The translations under genes were made by a program, and so were the position numbers. DNA of 35,076 nt. Origin: Pseudomonadota bacterium. GTDB taxonomy: Bacteria; Pseudomonadota; Gammaproteobacteria; Burkholderiales; Burkholderiaceae_F. The notes beneath the pieces were generated by a model that made no database searches, was not told the DNA's origin, and saw only the letters and a program-made list of their open reading frames with translations. The stretch covers positions 1-35,076 of the forward strand of contig JAKOQB010000148.1 of assembly GCA_029778535.1 (NCBI GenBank), given 5' to 3'. Positions 23,916 through 31,910 of this stretch are shown here, piece after piece (the stretch's first letter is position 1; every line of letters starts with the position of its first letter).

Positions 23916-25226
23916 GTGAAGAACTGGTTTTTCCGGTGTGTGCCGGTCGTGCTGGCGTCCGCGCTCGTCGCCTGCGGCGGCAACAACGGCGGATCGGCGC
24001 CGCCGCCCGCCAACGTGACGACGACATCGGGCGACGGCTGGATCCAGATGAACTGGGACACGTCCTCCGGACTCGAGTACTGGGTGTTCACCGCGCTCGA
24101 TCCGTCGCTGACGACACTGAACTGGCTGAACCTGCTCGGCGGCGCCGCGTTCATCAAGGTGACGCCGCCGCTGACGCTGTGCGGCCAGACCAACGAGTTG
24201 CAGCGCTGGTTCACGGTGAACAGCCGCAGCGGCTCGGACGCGGGCGGGCCGGGCAGCCCGGTGGTCAGCGCGGTGCCGCACGCGGCCGGCGTCGCATGGA
24301 CCGCGGGCGCGACGCTCGGCGATGACCTGACCGGCGTCGGTTTCGGCGTCATCACCACCTGCACGCGCAACGGATTGCCGACCGGCGTTCTGACCGCGGT
24401 CGGTCCCGGCGCGGTCATCTACTCGAGCCGCGACGCCGGCGCGAGCTGGACGCGGCGCGCCGCACCGAGCGGCTTCGGCGGCGACCTTTATGCGGTGGCC
24501 AACTACACCGCCAGTCCGAACGTGCCGGACACGCCGAACATGCGCACGGTCGCGGTCGGCGCGGGCGGCGCCTCGCTGTACAGCACGGACGGCAGCGTCA
24601 CCTGGAACGTAGGCCGCGCCGCCGACGCGGCCGGCCCGACGCTGCGCGGACTGGTCGTGGTCGGCAGTTCGTTCGTCACGGTCGGCGACGGCGGCGCGAT
24701 CCAGTCGAGCAGCGACGGCATCACCTGGAACGCGCTGACCTCGAACACCAGCGCGAACCTGCACGGCATCACGTTCGGAAATTCGCGCTACGTCGCGGCC
24801 GGCGACGGCGGCACGCTCGCCAGCAGCACCGACGGCGGCTCCACGTGGACCGTGCAGACGATCGCCGGCGCGGGCAATCTGCGCGCGATCGCCTACGGCA
24901 GCAACAACAACAGCGCCGGCAACGGCGGCACGGTGCTGATCAACACCTTCGTCGCGGTGGCCGACAACGGAACCGCGGTCGTCAGCAACGACGGCGGCGC
25001 GACCTGGTCGGTCGTCGCCATCGCGGGCGCGGGCGAGCTTGCCGGCGTGTCGTACATCAGCCGCTTCGTCGCGATCGATCGCGCCGGCAACGCTTTCACC
25101 AGCGCCAACGGCCAGTCGTGGACGAGCGCGATCGCCACCGGCGGCGCCGGGCTGCGCGCGATCACGACCAACGGCTACGGCTACTTCGCGGTCGGCGACG
25201 GCGGCGCGACGACGAAGTCGTTCTGA
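23916..25226 (+). CDS. Lipoprotein with Ycf48/BNR-type beta-propeller repeats
   Basis: A 436-residue protein. GTG 23916 has GAGGA five bases upstream and begins a lipoprotein signal peptide with lipobox LVAC (Cys near residue 19), followed by a Gly/Asn/Pro linker. From about residue 150 onward it shows repeated units of the form GxGGxxxxSxDGGxxW. Examples are IYSSRDAGASWTR, LYSTDGSVTWN, IQSSSDGITWN, LASSTDGGSTWT and VVSNDGGATWSV. These are typical of BNR/Ycf48-like propellers, about six blades. The N-terminal 120 residues have no repeat and look like an added domain. Similar proteins are found on the outer membrane or secreted; the ligand is unknown. Confidence 0.82.
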   Translation: MKNWFFRCVPVVLASALVACGGNNGGSAPPPANVTTTSGDGWIQMNWDTSSGLEYWVFTALDPSLTTLNWLNLLGGAAFIKVTPPLTLCGQTNELQRWFTVNSRSGSDAGGPGSPVVSAVPHAAGVAWTAGATLGDDLTGVGFGVITTCTRNGLPTGVLTAVGPGAVIYSSRDAGASWTRRAAPSGFGGDLYAVANYTASPNVPDTPNMRTVAVGAGGASLYSTDGSVTWNVGRAADAAGPTLRGLVVVGSSFVTVGDGGAIQSSSDGITWNALTSNTSANLHGITFGNSRYVAAGDGGTLASSTDGGSTWTVQTIAGAGNLRAIAYGSNNNSAGNGGTVLINTFVAVADNGTAVVSNDGGATWSVVAIAGAGELAGVSYISRFVAIDRAGNAFTSANGQSWTSAIATGGAGLRAITTNGYGYFAVGDGGATTKSF

Positions 25227-25262
25227 CCCTTCGATACCTCAGAGCGAACGGACAAACGGCGC

Positions 25263-26603
25263 TCAGGGCTTGGCGCTCAAGCTCACGCCCGGATACTTGC
25301 GCCCGTGGCAGGCCGGGTTGGCGCAGAAGTTGCCGCCGTCCCGCCCGAACTCGAGCTGCTTGCCGTGGCACATCGCGCACGAGTCATCGAAGCGCGTGCG
25401 GTGGTCGCGCATGAAGTTGGGCGCGTCGTGGCTCGACGGCGGCGCCAGCCCGGCCATCACGGTCGAGGCGACCGAACCCTTGCCGCCCTCGCGCCTGACC
25501 TGCGGCAGGTCATGGCACAGCGTGCACTGCAGCCGGATCGCCTCGCCCTTCTCGTCCAGGTGCTTGCCGTCGTGGCAGCGGAAGCAGCCGGGAAAATCGT
25601 TGTGACCGGTGTGGTTCGGGAACGACTTCCAGGACAGCTCGGGGCGCGAGAACGAACTGTCGAGCAGGATCCGCTTCATCTCCTTCTCGAACTTCGCCTC
25701 CTTGTCCTTCATGTCGGCCGGCAGATCCTTCGGCGCTGACTCCGCGATCAGCTTGTCGATCTGCGGCGCGAGCTGATCCGGCATGCCGGCGAGCTTGGAC
25801 GCCTGTTCGATCAGCGTCACCGCGCGCGCCTTGGTCGACGGCAGGCTGCGGTCGATGCGGCCGAGCGCGATCGCCTCGTCGACCAGGTTGACCGGGTTCT
25901 GCAGCGGATGCCCGACCTGGTTATGGCAGTCGAAGCATTCCATCCGCCGCGGCGTGTACTTCTTCAGTTCTTCCGGCGTGATCTTGGCGGTCGCGTCCAC
26001 ATAAGTCGTCGTCTTGCCGTCGGCGGTCTTGACCTGCACCCACGGAATCGCGCGCCGCTGCGGGTCGGTGGCGATGAACTGCACGTCGTTCTCGATGTGC
26101 CAGTGGATGCCGCGCGCTTTCTTCTCGCGCACCGCCCCCATCGCGGTGTGCAGGGTGAGCCGGGTCGTCGTCTCCGTGCTGTCGGCGTCGGTCGCATAGC
26201 GCTTGATGACGGCGATGCTGTCGTGGTGCTCGACCTGCGGCCAGTGGCAGCCTTCGCAGTTCTGGCGCGACGGGCGCAGCGTGGTCGACGTGAGCGGGCG
26301 CTCGTAGCCGACGATCATGCCCCACAGTTCCTTCGCGTGCTCCGGCTTCAGCGCCATCATGTGCAGCGTCGAGATGCGGCCGATGTGGCACTCGACGCAC
26401 TTGACGTTCGCGTGCGACGAGGTTAGGTGCGAGCGGATTTCCTCCGGATGCACCGAGTGGCAGGTTGTCGCGCAGAACTGGTCGCTGTTCGAGTACTCCC
26501 ACGCGACGATGCCGCCCGCGCCGAGCGCGATGAAGGCGATCGCGCCGACGATCAGGATCGTCGCGATGCCGCGCGTGGTCCAGCGCCGCACACCTTGGTC
26601 CAT
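25263..26603 (-). CDS. Membrane-anchored octahaem c-type cytochrome (NapC/NirT-like N-terminus)
   Basis: A 446-residue protein anchored by one N-terminal helix (about 13-36), with the rest periplasmic. Haem-binding motifs are CATTCH (44-49, a CX3CH form), CVECH (69), CEGCH (116), CFDCH (223), CFRCH (340), CTLCH (360), CAMCH (409) and CANPACH (427-433, a CX4CH form). That makes six standard and two unusual sites. The first 80 residues resemble NapC/NirT/NrfH quinol dehydrogenases (EYSNSDQFCATTCHSVHPEE, SSHANVKCVECHIG). It is the last gene of a three-gene minus-strand unit after a cytochrome b and an 11-haem cytochrome. A role in moving electrons between the quinone pool and a periplasmic acceptor or donor is inference. 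The partner is not in the window. Confidence 0.9.
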   Translation of the reverse strand: MDQGVRRWTTRGIATILIVGAIAFIALGAGGIVAWEYSNSDQFCATTCHSVHPEEIRSHLTSSHANVKCVECHIGRISTLHMMALKPEHAKELWGMIVGYERPLTSTTLRPSRQNCEGCHWPQVEHHDSIAVIKRYATDADSTETTTRLTLHTAMGAVREKKARGIHWHIENDVQFIATDPQRRAIPWVQVKTADGKTTTYVDATAKITPEELKKYTPRRMECFDCHNQVGHPLQNPVNLVDEAIALGRIDRSLPSTKARAVTLIEQASKLAGMPDQLAPQIDKLIAESAPKDLPADMKDKEAKFEKEMKRILLDSSFSRPELSWKSFPNHTGHNDFPGCFRCHDGKHLDEKGEAIRLQCTLCHDLPQVRREGGKGSVASTVMAGLAPPSSHDAPNFMRDHRTRFDDSCAMCHGKQLEFGRDGGNFCANPACHGRKYPGVSLSAKP

Positions 26604-26652
26604 ACGTAGTCTCCGTCGCAGTGCGCGGCGTCCGCCGCGTCAGGGAGAGCTT

Positions 26653-27522
26653 CTACCGCAGCACGCTGTAGAAGATCATGACGATGGTCAGAACACCGAG
26701 GATGAGCGCGGTGCCGCCGACCCAGCGGCCGAAAAGCTCCGCCGATCTTGCCGGCGGCGTGGTCTGCTGCGCGGTCAGGCGCCCTTCGGCGGCCAGCCGC
26801 GCGTATTCGCTCGCGCGCTCGGCGCGCATTTCATGCTCGGGGACGCGCCCGGTGAAGATCACGAGATCCATCGGGAACTTCTCCGGCCGCAGGTGCCCGT
26901 TGAAGAAGTGGATCGTGAAGATGAAGCCGACCGCCAGCAGCGCTTCCTCGCCGTGCACGATGGTCGCGATGTTGAACACCCAGCCCGGCAGCAGGATCGA
27001 GAAGAAGGTCGGAAACCACAGCATCAGCCCCGAGCCGCCGATGATGAACATCCCCCAGAACACCGCCCAGTAGTCGAACTTCTCCCAGTAGGTAAAGCGG
27101 TCGAACTGCGGCCGCGGGCCCAGCCCCAGGAACCACTTGACGTGGCGCCAGATGTCGATGCCGTCCTGCGGCTGCGGCACCATCGAATCCGGTCCCCACA
27201 GAATCGCGAGGATGTCGCCGCTGCGGAACGCGCGGATGAATACGTGCAGCACGTGGCCGACGAACACCACGATCATGAATGCCGCGCACACGCGGTGGAT
27301 CAGCCCGGCCGCCTGGAATCCGCCGAGGAAGCGCACGAACGCGCGCGCCCAGTCCTCGTCGGCGAACAGCAGCGGCACGCCGGTGAGCGCGCAGCCGACG
27401 AAGGTCAGCATCAGCACCGCGTGCATCGCGCGCTCCAGGCGGCCGAAGCGCAGGTAATAGCGCCCTGCGGCGCCATGCGCGTGCGCGGCGGCAGGCGCTG
27501 CAGTAACCGTCGTGCTTGACAT
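26653..27522 (-). CDS. Cytochrome b, FdnI/HydC-like integral membrane subunit
   Basis: A 289-residue protein with four or five hydrophobic helices. It carries conserved His of di-haem cytochromes of the formate dehydrogenase gamma/hydrogenase b type: RLERAMHAVLMLTFV, GLIHRVCAAF, VGHVLHVFIRAF and IVHGEEALLAVGFIFTIHFFNGH. ATG 27522 is taken because the conserved sequence starts with YYLRFGRLERAMH shortly after. The frame is open farther upstream only across the next gene. It lies 11 nt downstream of the 11-haem gene and 49 nt upstream of the octahaem gene, so the three probably form one complex or relay across the membrane. A C-terminal single helix (GGTALILGVLTIVMIFYS) follows a polar stretch. 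Confidence 0.88.
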   Translation of the reverse strand: MSSTTVTAAPAAAHAHGAAGRYYLRFGRLERAMHAVLMLTFVGCALTGVPLLFADEDWARAFVRFLGGFQAAGLIHRVCAAFMIVVFVGHVLHVFIRAFRSGDILAILWGPDSMVPQPQDGIDIWRHVKWFLGLGPRPQFDRFTYWEKFDYWAVFWGMFIIGGSGLMLWFPTFFSILLPGWVFNIATIVHGEEALLAVGFIFTIHFFNGHLRPEKFPMDLVIFTGRVPEHEMRAERASEYARLAAEGRLTAQQTTPPARSAELFGRWVGGTALILGVLTIVMIFYSVLR

Positions 27523-27533
27523 GCGTGCCTCCG

Positions 27534-28784
27534 TCAATCGGTCGGGCGTCCGGCGCGGCGCGCGCGCACCACGCGCAGCGAGCGCACGAACCAGAGCGTC
27601 GTGTGGATGCCGAAGAAAGCGAACACGCCGATCAGCAGCCAGTCCATGAACTTCTTCGTCCAGTAAAGCAGCGGCCAGCGCTCGCGGTCGTGCGCGTTGC
27701 CGTGCGGCGAATACATCGCGAAGTTCGCATTCGCGTTCGGATGGCATTGGCGGCACGTCGTCACGCGGTTCTCCGGCGACACCATCGACGCCGGCATCGA
27801 CGCCGGCAGGATCTCGTGCGAGCCGTGGCAGCTCGCGCAGGTGGCCACGCGCGTGAAGCCGAGCTGCGTCACCTGGCCGTGGAAGGTATCGCGGTAGGTC
27901 TCGATCTGCTCCTTGTGGCAATTGCCGCATTCGTTGATCACCTGCACCTGGAAGCGGGTCGCATTGTGCGGCTGGATCCGGTGCGGGCTGTGACAGTCGA
28001 CGCAGTCGGGCGCCGCGCTCATGCCGGTCTGCCTAAGTTGCCCGTGCAGGCTGTGGCCGAAATTCGAGCGCACGCGCTGATGGCAGCCGCCGCACATGTC
28101 CATGATGTGATCGTGCGCGGTGCGGCTCTTCGGGTCGGCCTTGGCCAGGATGTTGTGCGTGCCGTGGCACGACGTGCACGTCGGCGCGCCCGAAGCGGCG
28201 CCGCCCTTGGCATTGGTCTTCTGGCCGTGCACGCTGTCGTGATACTGGCTGCGGATGTTGCCGCCCGGCAGGTTCGCCTTCGCGATCAGCGCGTCGTTGC
28301 CGTGGCAGGCGCCGCAGGTCGACTCGATGTTCGCGAAGTTCGTGCGCGACGCGGAGTTGTTCGATTTCAGGATGTCGTGCGTGCCGTGGCAGTCGCCGCA
28401 GGTCGCCGCGACCGAGTTGCCCTTCGCCTTGGCCTTGCCGTGCACCGTGGCCTGGTACAGCTTGACTTGGTCTTCGTGGCAGGCCGCGCAGTTGGCGGGC
28501 TTAAGCTTCGGCTCGTGCGGCAGTTTGTCGATCGACACGTCGCTGTGGCAGTCGGTGCACTTGAACTGCATCTGCCCGTGCACGCTGGTGGCGAATTTCG
28601 CCTTGTCGACGCCGATCGCCTTGCCCGTGCTGCCCTTGGCCGCCATGTCGGCGTGGCACATCAGACAGGTGTCGTTCGGTGATGCCGCGGGCTTTTCCGG
28701 CGCGGCGGCCGCGACGTTGGCGGCCGTGACGAACAGCGCCGCTCCGAGCACGCGGAGCAGCCGCTTCAGTGCAGGCGGATGCAT
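27534..28784 (-). CDS. Undecahaem (11 CxxCH) c-type cytochrome, C-terminally anchored
   Basis: A 416-residue protein. The start at 28784 gives a signal peptide (RLLRVLGAALFVTAANVAAA). Eleven CxxCH sites follow in order: CLMCH, CTDCH, CAACH, CGDCH, CGACH, CTSCH, CGGCH, CVDCH, CGNCH, CASCH and CRQCH. There are many SVHG, TVHG and SLHG His that can be distal ligands. After the haem region a single helix (WLLIGVFAFFGIHTTLWFV) and a basic tail fix it to the membrane. The repeated CxxCHGTH and CxxCHGSH spacing suggests internal duplication. It is the first gene of the three-gene cytochrome unit, with a perfect FNR-type palindrome about 100 bp upstream. The electron donor or acceptor is not known. 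Confidence 0.9.
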   Translation of the reverse strand: MHPPALKRLLRVLGAALFVTAANVAAAAPEKPAASPNDTCLMCHADMAAKGSTGKAIGVDKAKFATSVHGQMQFKCTDCHSDVSIDKLPHEPKLKPANCAACHEDQVKLYQATVHGKAKAKGNSVAATCGDCHGTHDILKSNNSASRTNFANIESTCGACHGNDALIAKANLPGGNIRSQYHDSVHGQKTNAKGGAASGAPTCTSCHGTHNILAKADPKSRTAHDHIMDMCGGCHQRVRSNFGHSLHGQLRQTGMSAAPDCVDCHSPHRIQPHNATRFQVQVINECGNCHKEQIETYRDTFHGQVTQLGFTRVATCASCHGSHEILPASMPASMVSPENRVTTCRQCHPNANANFAMYSPHGNAHDRERWPLLYWTKKFMDWLLIGVFAFFGIHTTLWFVRSLRVVRARRAGRPTD

Positions 28785-28881
28785 GTTTGCAGCCTTGCCG
28801 ATGGGTGACGTCGCGAGCGGGAGGTTCGTTGCGGTTTGCCCCCGCCGGCACGACGGCAGTGTTGCATGCGAGGTGCACGCG

Positions 28882-28901
28882 GCGTTGATGCGTATCAACG
28901 C
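28882..28901. promoter_or_regulatory. FNR/Anr-type binding site upstream of the multihaem operon
   Basis: TTGAT (28885-28889), four bases, ATCAA (28894-28898) is the exact FNR consensus, extended by GCG and CGC to 8-bp perfect arms. It lies 98-117 bp upstream of the 11-haem gene start on the minus strand and just after the terminator of the preceding transcript. The same flanks occur at 2415-2436. No convincing -10 was found. Confidence 0.65.
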
Positions 28902-28928
28902 GGTCGGAACCGTGTGCGCGGGCGCGAC

Positions 28929-28957
28929 AAAAAAAGAGCCGGCGCGTGCCGGCTCTT
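28929..28957 (-). terminator. Rho-independent terminator (minus strand)
   Basis: Perfect 10-bp arms AAGAGCCGGC (28934-28943) and GCCGGCTCTT (28948-28957) surround a 4-nt loop. On the minus strand they are followed by a run of T (complement of the seven A at 28929-28935). It ends transcription of the cytochrome pseudogene before the multihaem operon promoter. Confidence 0.9.
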
Positions 28958-28992
28958 ACGGTGCGCTACTGCATCGCTCACATCGCGAGCAC

Positions 28993-29267
28993 TCATCTGA
29001 CGATCGCATCGAGATCGGCCTCGGAGGCTTCGACCTTCGGATGGCCGTCGCCCGCTTTCAGCCTGGCGACGATCGACTTCTCCGCGTCCTTGTTGCCCTT
29101 GTACTTCGCGGCGATCGACTTGAACGACGCACCCATTTTCTACTTCTCGACGTCGTGACACTTCATGCAGCCGGCACCGTTGGCGAGCTTCGCCGCGTCC
29201 TGCGCCTGAGCGACGCCGACGGTCGACAGGCCGAGCACGACCGCGGCCGCGAACAGCGTTGCTTCAT
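28993..29267 (-). pseudogene. Broken small c-type cytochrome (c551/c553-like)
   Basis: The minus strand from ATG 29267 (AAGGAG upstream) encodes MKQ and then needs a one-base shift to enter LFAAAVVLGLSTVGVAQAQ, a signal peptide. The mature part is DAAKLANGAGCMKCHDVEK with one haem motif CMKCH. A TAG at 29140-29142 then interrupts where relatives have Lys, and the frame continues KMGASFKSIAAKYKGNKDAE and VARLKAGDGHP to a TGA at 28993. Total size is about 90 codons, right for a monohaem class I cytochrome, including the distal Met of KMG. Two independent lesions (frameshift and nonsense) make a single sequencing error unlikely to explain it. It has a good terminator, so loss seems recent. Confidence 0.8.
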
Positions 29268-29456
29268 TGCCTTGCTCCTTTCCGAGGTAACCAAACGGTC
29301 CTGCTTTTACGCGCCTGCGACCCGCCGGCGTTGCCCGGCGTCAAGGGCGCGCATCACGTTGGCGTTTCGGTGCCACGGTGTGACGCGCAGCGTTACGCCG
29401 CAGGACAGGGTTTTTGATCCAGCGCATTACATGGCCGGTGTGCGATTCGCTACGCT

Positions 29457-29479
29457 TGAATACGAACAATTTTCATTCA
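29457..29479. promoter_or_regulatory. AT-rich palindrome upstream of feoA
   Basis: TGAATACGAA (29457-29466) and TTTTCATTCA (29470-29479) are complementary at 8 of 10 positions around a 3-base centre. The right arm ends 6 bp before the feoA ATG. Location and base composition suggest an iron-dependent operator such as a Fur box, but the match to the Fur consensus is loose. Confidence 0.35.
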
Positions 29480-29485
29480 ACGCCG

Positions 29486-29722
29486 ATGTCCGATTGCACG
29501 CTGTGTGCGCTGAAGGCCGAGGACCACGCGACCGTTGTGCGCGTGAACGGCGACTTCGCGCTGCGCGAACGCTTTGCCGCGCTCGGCGTGCGGCCGGGCC
29601 GCACGATCCGCGTGGTGCGCCGGCTCGGCGGGCGCGGGCCGCTGCAGGTCCGGGTCGATCACACAGACCTCGTGCTGCGCGCGGCCGAGGCCGCGCAGAT
29701 CGATGTCGAGGCGGAACGATGA
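29486..29722 (+). CDS. feoA: Ferrous iron transport protein FeoA
   Basis: A 78-residue cytoplasmic SH3-like protein that supports FeoB. The sequence MSDCTLCALKAEDHATVVRV followed by RERFAALGVRPGRTIRVVRRLGGRGPLQVRV and LRAAEAAQIDV is typical of FeoA. ATG 29486 is used because it gives family length; the frame is open upstream but non-conserved. No good ribosome-binding site is visible. The stop overlaps the feoB ATG (ATGA). Confidence 0.93.
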   Translation: MSDCTLCALKAEDHATVVRVNGDFALRERFAALGVRPGRTIRVVRRLGGRGPLQVRVDHTDLVLRAAEAAQIDVEAER

Positions 29723-31530
29723 GCGCGGTGCCCGCGCCAAGACCGCGGCCGCGCATCGCCGTGGTCGGCATGCCGAACACGGGCAAGTCGACGCTGTTCA
29801 ATCGGCTGAGCGGCGTGCAGGCGCGCGTGGCCAACTGGCCCGGCATGACGGTCGACCTGTTGCGCGCGCGCGTGCTGCTGGGCGCGACGATGGTCGAGCT
29901 GGTCGACCTGCCCGGCATGTATTCGCTGCACGGCATGGGGGAGGACGAGCGCCTTGTGCGCCACTTCCTCACGCAGGAGCCCTTGACCGCGCTGCTGGTC
30001 GTCGTCAACGCTGCGCAACTGGAGCGACAACTGCCGCTGCTGCTGCAGCTGCGCGCGCTCGGCCGGCCGCTGGTGGTGGCGCTGAACATGGCCGACGAGG
30101 CGCGCCGGCTCGGCATCCGCATCGACTGCGAGAAGCTCGCGCGCGCATTGCGGGCGCCGGTGCATCTGGTGGACGCCAAGCACGGTCACGGCATCGCGCC
30201 GGTGCAGGAGGAATTGCGCAGGCTGCTCGGCAGCGCCGCACTCGAAGCAACCGATGCCGGCGCCGCCACGCGCGAGGACGCGCGTTTCGAGGAAGAGGCC
30301 GCGCGCATCGCCGCGGCCGCGATCGACGTTGCGCACGCGCTGCCGGCGCGGCTGACCGATCGCGTCGACCGCCTGCTGTTGCACCCGGTGTGGGGCGTTC
30401 CGCTGTTCTTCGTGCTGGTGCTGTTGCTGTTCGAGATCGTCTACGGCATCGGCCTGCCGCTGCAGGACGGCCTGCAGTGGCTGATCGATGCGGCGAAGAG
30501 CACGTGGATCGAGCCCGCGCTCGCCGCCGCGGCGCCGCCGCTGAGAAGTTTCGTGCTCGAGGGCGTGATCGACGGCGTCGGTACGGTCGTCACCTTCCTG
30601 CCGATCATCCTGGTGTTCTTCATCGCGATGGCGGTGGTCGAGGACAGCGGCTACCTGGTGCGGGTCGCCTTCCTGATGGACCGCTGGATGGCGCGGCTCG
30701 GGCTCGACGGCCGCGCGTTCGTGATGCAGCTGATGGGCATGGGCTGCAACGTGCCGGCGATCATGGGCACGCGCGTGCTGCGCTCGCGGCGGCAGCGGCT
30801 GCTGTCGATGCTGATCATCCCGTTCTCGCTGTGCTCGGCGCGCCTGCAGGTGCTGGTGTTCCTGGCGGCCGCCTTCTTCACGCGCGAGGTGGCGCCGTTC
30901 GTGATGCTCGCGCTTTACACGGCGAGCTTCGCGGTTGCGTTCGGCACCGCGCTCGTCTGGCGGCGCCGCTTCAGCGGCGACGAGCCGCTGGTGCTCGAGC
31001 TGCCGCCGTACCGCGTGCCGACGCTCAGGAGCCTGCTGGCGCAGGGCTGGCAGTCGTCGCGCCACTTTCTGGAGAGCGCAAGCGCCTTCATCCTCGGCGG
31101 CGTGCTGCTGATCTGGTGGCTCACCCACTACCCGTTCGACGCCGCGCCCGCCAGTGCGGACACGCTCGCCGGCCAGCTCGCGGCGTGGGTCGCGCCGGTG
31201 TTCGCGCCGATCGGCATCGACGCGATCCTGTCGATCGCGCTGCTGTTCGGCTTCGTCGCCAAGGAGATCGTTCTCGGCGGGCTCGCGGTGATCTACGGCG
31301 CCGGGCAGGACGAGCTGGGCCGCGTGCTTGCAGAGCGCCTCACGTGGCAGCAGGGCGCGAGCTTCATGCTGTTCACGCTGATCTACACGCCGTGCCTGTC
31401 GAGCGTGGCGACGATCTGGCGCGAATCGAAAAGCGCCGCGTTCACGCTGCTCGCGATCGCGTGGCCGCTCGCGGTCGCGTGGACCGCGAGCTTCGCCTTC
31501 TACTCGATCGCGTCGCCGGCCGCGCGTTGA
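29719..31530 (+). CDS. feoB: Ferrous iron transporter FeoB
   Basis: A 603-residue GTP-gated Fe2+ transporter of the inner membrane. The N-terminal G domain has G1 GMPNTGKST (17-25), G3 DLPGMYSL (63-70) and G4 NMAD (123-126). The membrane part has two Gate regions: GTVVTFLPIILVFFIAMAVVEDSGY with GMGCNVPAIMGTRVL, and later FVAKEIVLGGL with LIYTPCLSSVATI. It is shorter than E. coli FeoB (773), mainly in loops and the C-terminal end. It overlaps feoA by 4 nt. No feoC is present; a small two-helix protein is encoded convergently 18 nt beyond. Confidence 0.96.
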   Translation: MSAVPAPRPRPRIAVVGMPNTGKSTLFNRLSGVQARVANWPGMTVDLLRARVLLGATMVELVDLPGMYSLHGMGEDERLVRHFLTQEPLTALLVVVNAAQLERQLPLLLQLRALGRPLVVALNMADEARRLGIRIDCEKLARALRAPVHLVDAKHGHGIAPVQEELRRLLGSAALEATDAGAATREDARFEEEAARIAAAAIDVAHALPARLTDRVDRLLLHPVWGVPLFFVLVLLLFEIVYGIGLPLQDGLQWLIDAAKSTWIEPALAAAAPPLRSFVLEGVIDGVGTVVTFLPIILVFFIAMAVVEDSGYLVRVAFLMDRWMARLGLDGRAFVMQLMGMGCNVPAIMGTRVLRSRRQRLLSMLIIPFSLCSARLQVLVFLAAAFFTREVAPFVMLALYTASFAVAFGTALVWRRRFSGDEPLVLELPPYRVPTLRSLLAQGWQSSRHFLESASAFILGGVLLIWWLTHYPFDAAPASADTLAGQLAAWVAPVFAPIGIDAILSIALLFGFVAKEIVLGGLAVIYGAGQDELGRVLAERLTWQQGASFMLFTLIYTPCLSSVATIWRESKSAAFTLLAIAWPLAVAWTASFAFYSIASPAAR

Positions 31531-31548
31531 AGCGCGGCGCGCGGCGGG

Positions 31549-31737
31549 CTACTCCATCGCGAGAGCGACCAGCACCAGCGCGGCGGTGAGCGCCTGGAAA
31601 CCGACGCGCAGGAACATCCACTTCTCGCCGGACACGTGGCGCACCTCGCCGTCGACGGCCATGGTCGAAACGCCGCAGACGAACGAGTAGACGGTGGCTG
31701 CAAGGGCTACCAGGACAAGGAGCATCCACACACTCAT
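31549..31737 (-). CDS. Small two-helix membrane protein
   Basis: A 62-residue protein with two hydrophobic helices (about residues 3-22 and 41-60) joined by a short polar loop containing DGEVRHVSGEKW. ATG 31737 is preceded by GGAGG. It resembles short twin-transmembrane proteins of unknown function that are common in betaproteobacteria. It lies downstream of the V-ATPase D gene on the same strand, but 173 bp away. It has an FNR-like palindrome 77-90 bp upstream, so it may be expressed on its own under low oxygen. Confidence 0.7.
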   Translation of the reverse strand: MSVWMLLVLVALAATVYSFVCGVSTMAVDGEVRHVSGEKWMFLRVGFQALTAALVLVALAME

Positions 31738-31813
31738 GGCAACCTCCAGAGTGAATGAAGCAGCGATCGGCTGACCGCACTGCACTTGCTACGCCGTTCG
31801 AACCGGCAGCGCC

Positions 31814-31827
31814 TTGATCGGGATCAT
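31814..31827. promoter_or_regulatory. FNR-like site upstream of the two-helix membrane protein gene
   Basis: TTGAT (31814-31818), four bases, ATCAT (31823-31827) matches the FNR consensus at 9 of 10 positions. On the minus strand a weak -10 candidate TAGCAA (31791-31786) lies 32 bp from the site centre, which is the class II activation distance (-41.5). Confidence 0.4.
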
Positions 31828-31910
31828 GTCGTCTCGGTTGGCGCGTCCCGCATCCGCGATGCACAGCGGTGTGCTGCAACGCGATGGCCTTTCTGCGCAG
31901 CCGATTTCGA

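Noticed and set aside
28255..29718. Open plus-strand frame extending 488 codons upstream of feoB
   Set aside because: It runs antisense to the 11-haem cytochrome and through feoA in another frame. FeoB homology starts only at 29719.
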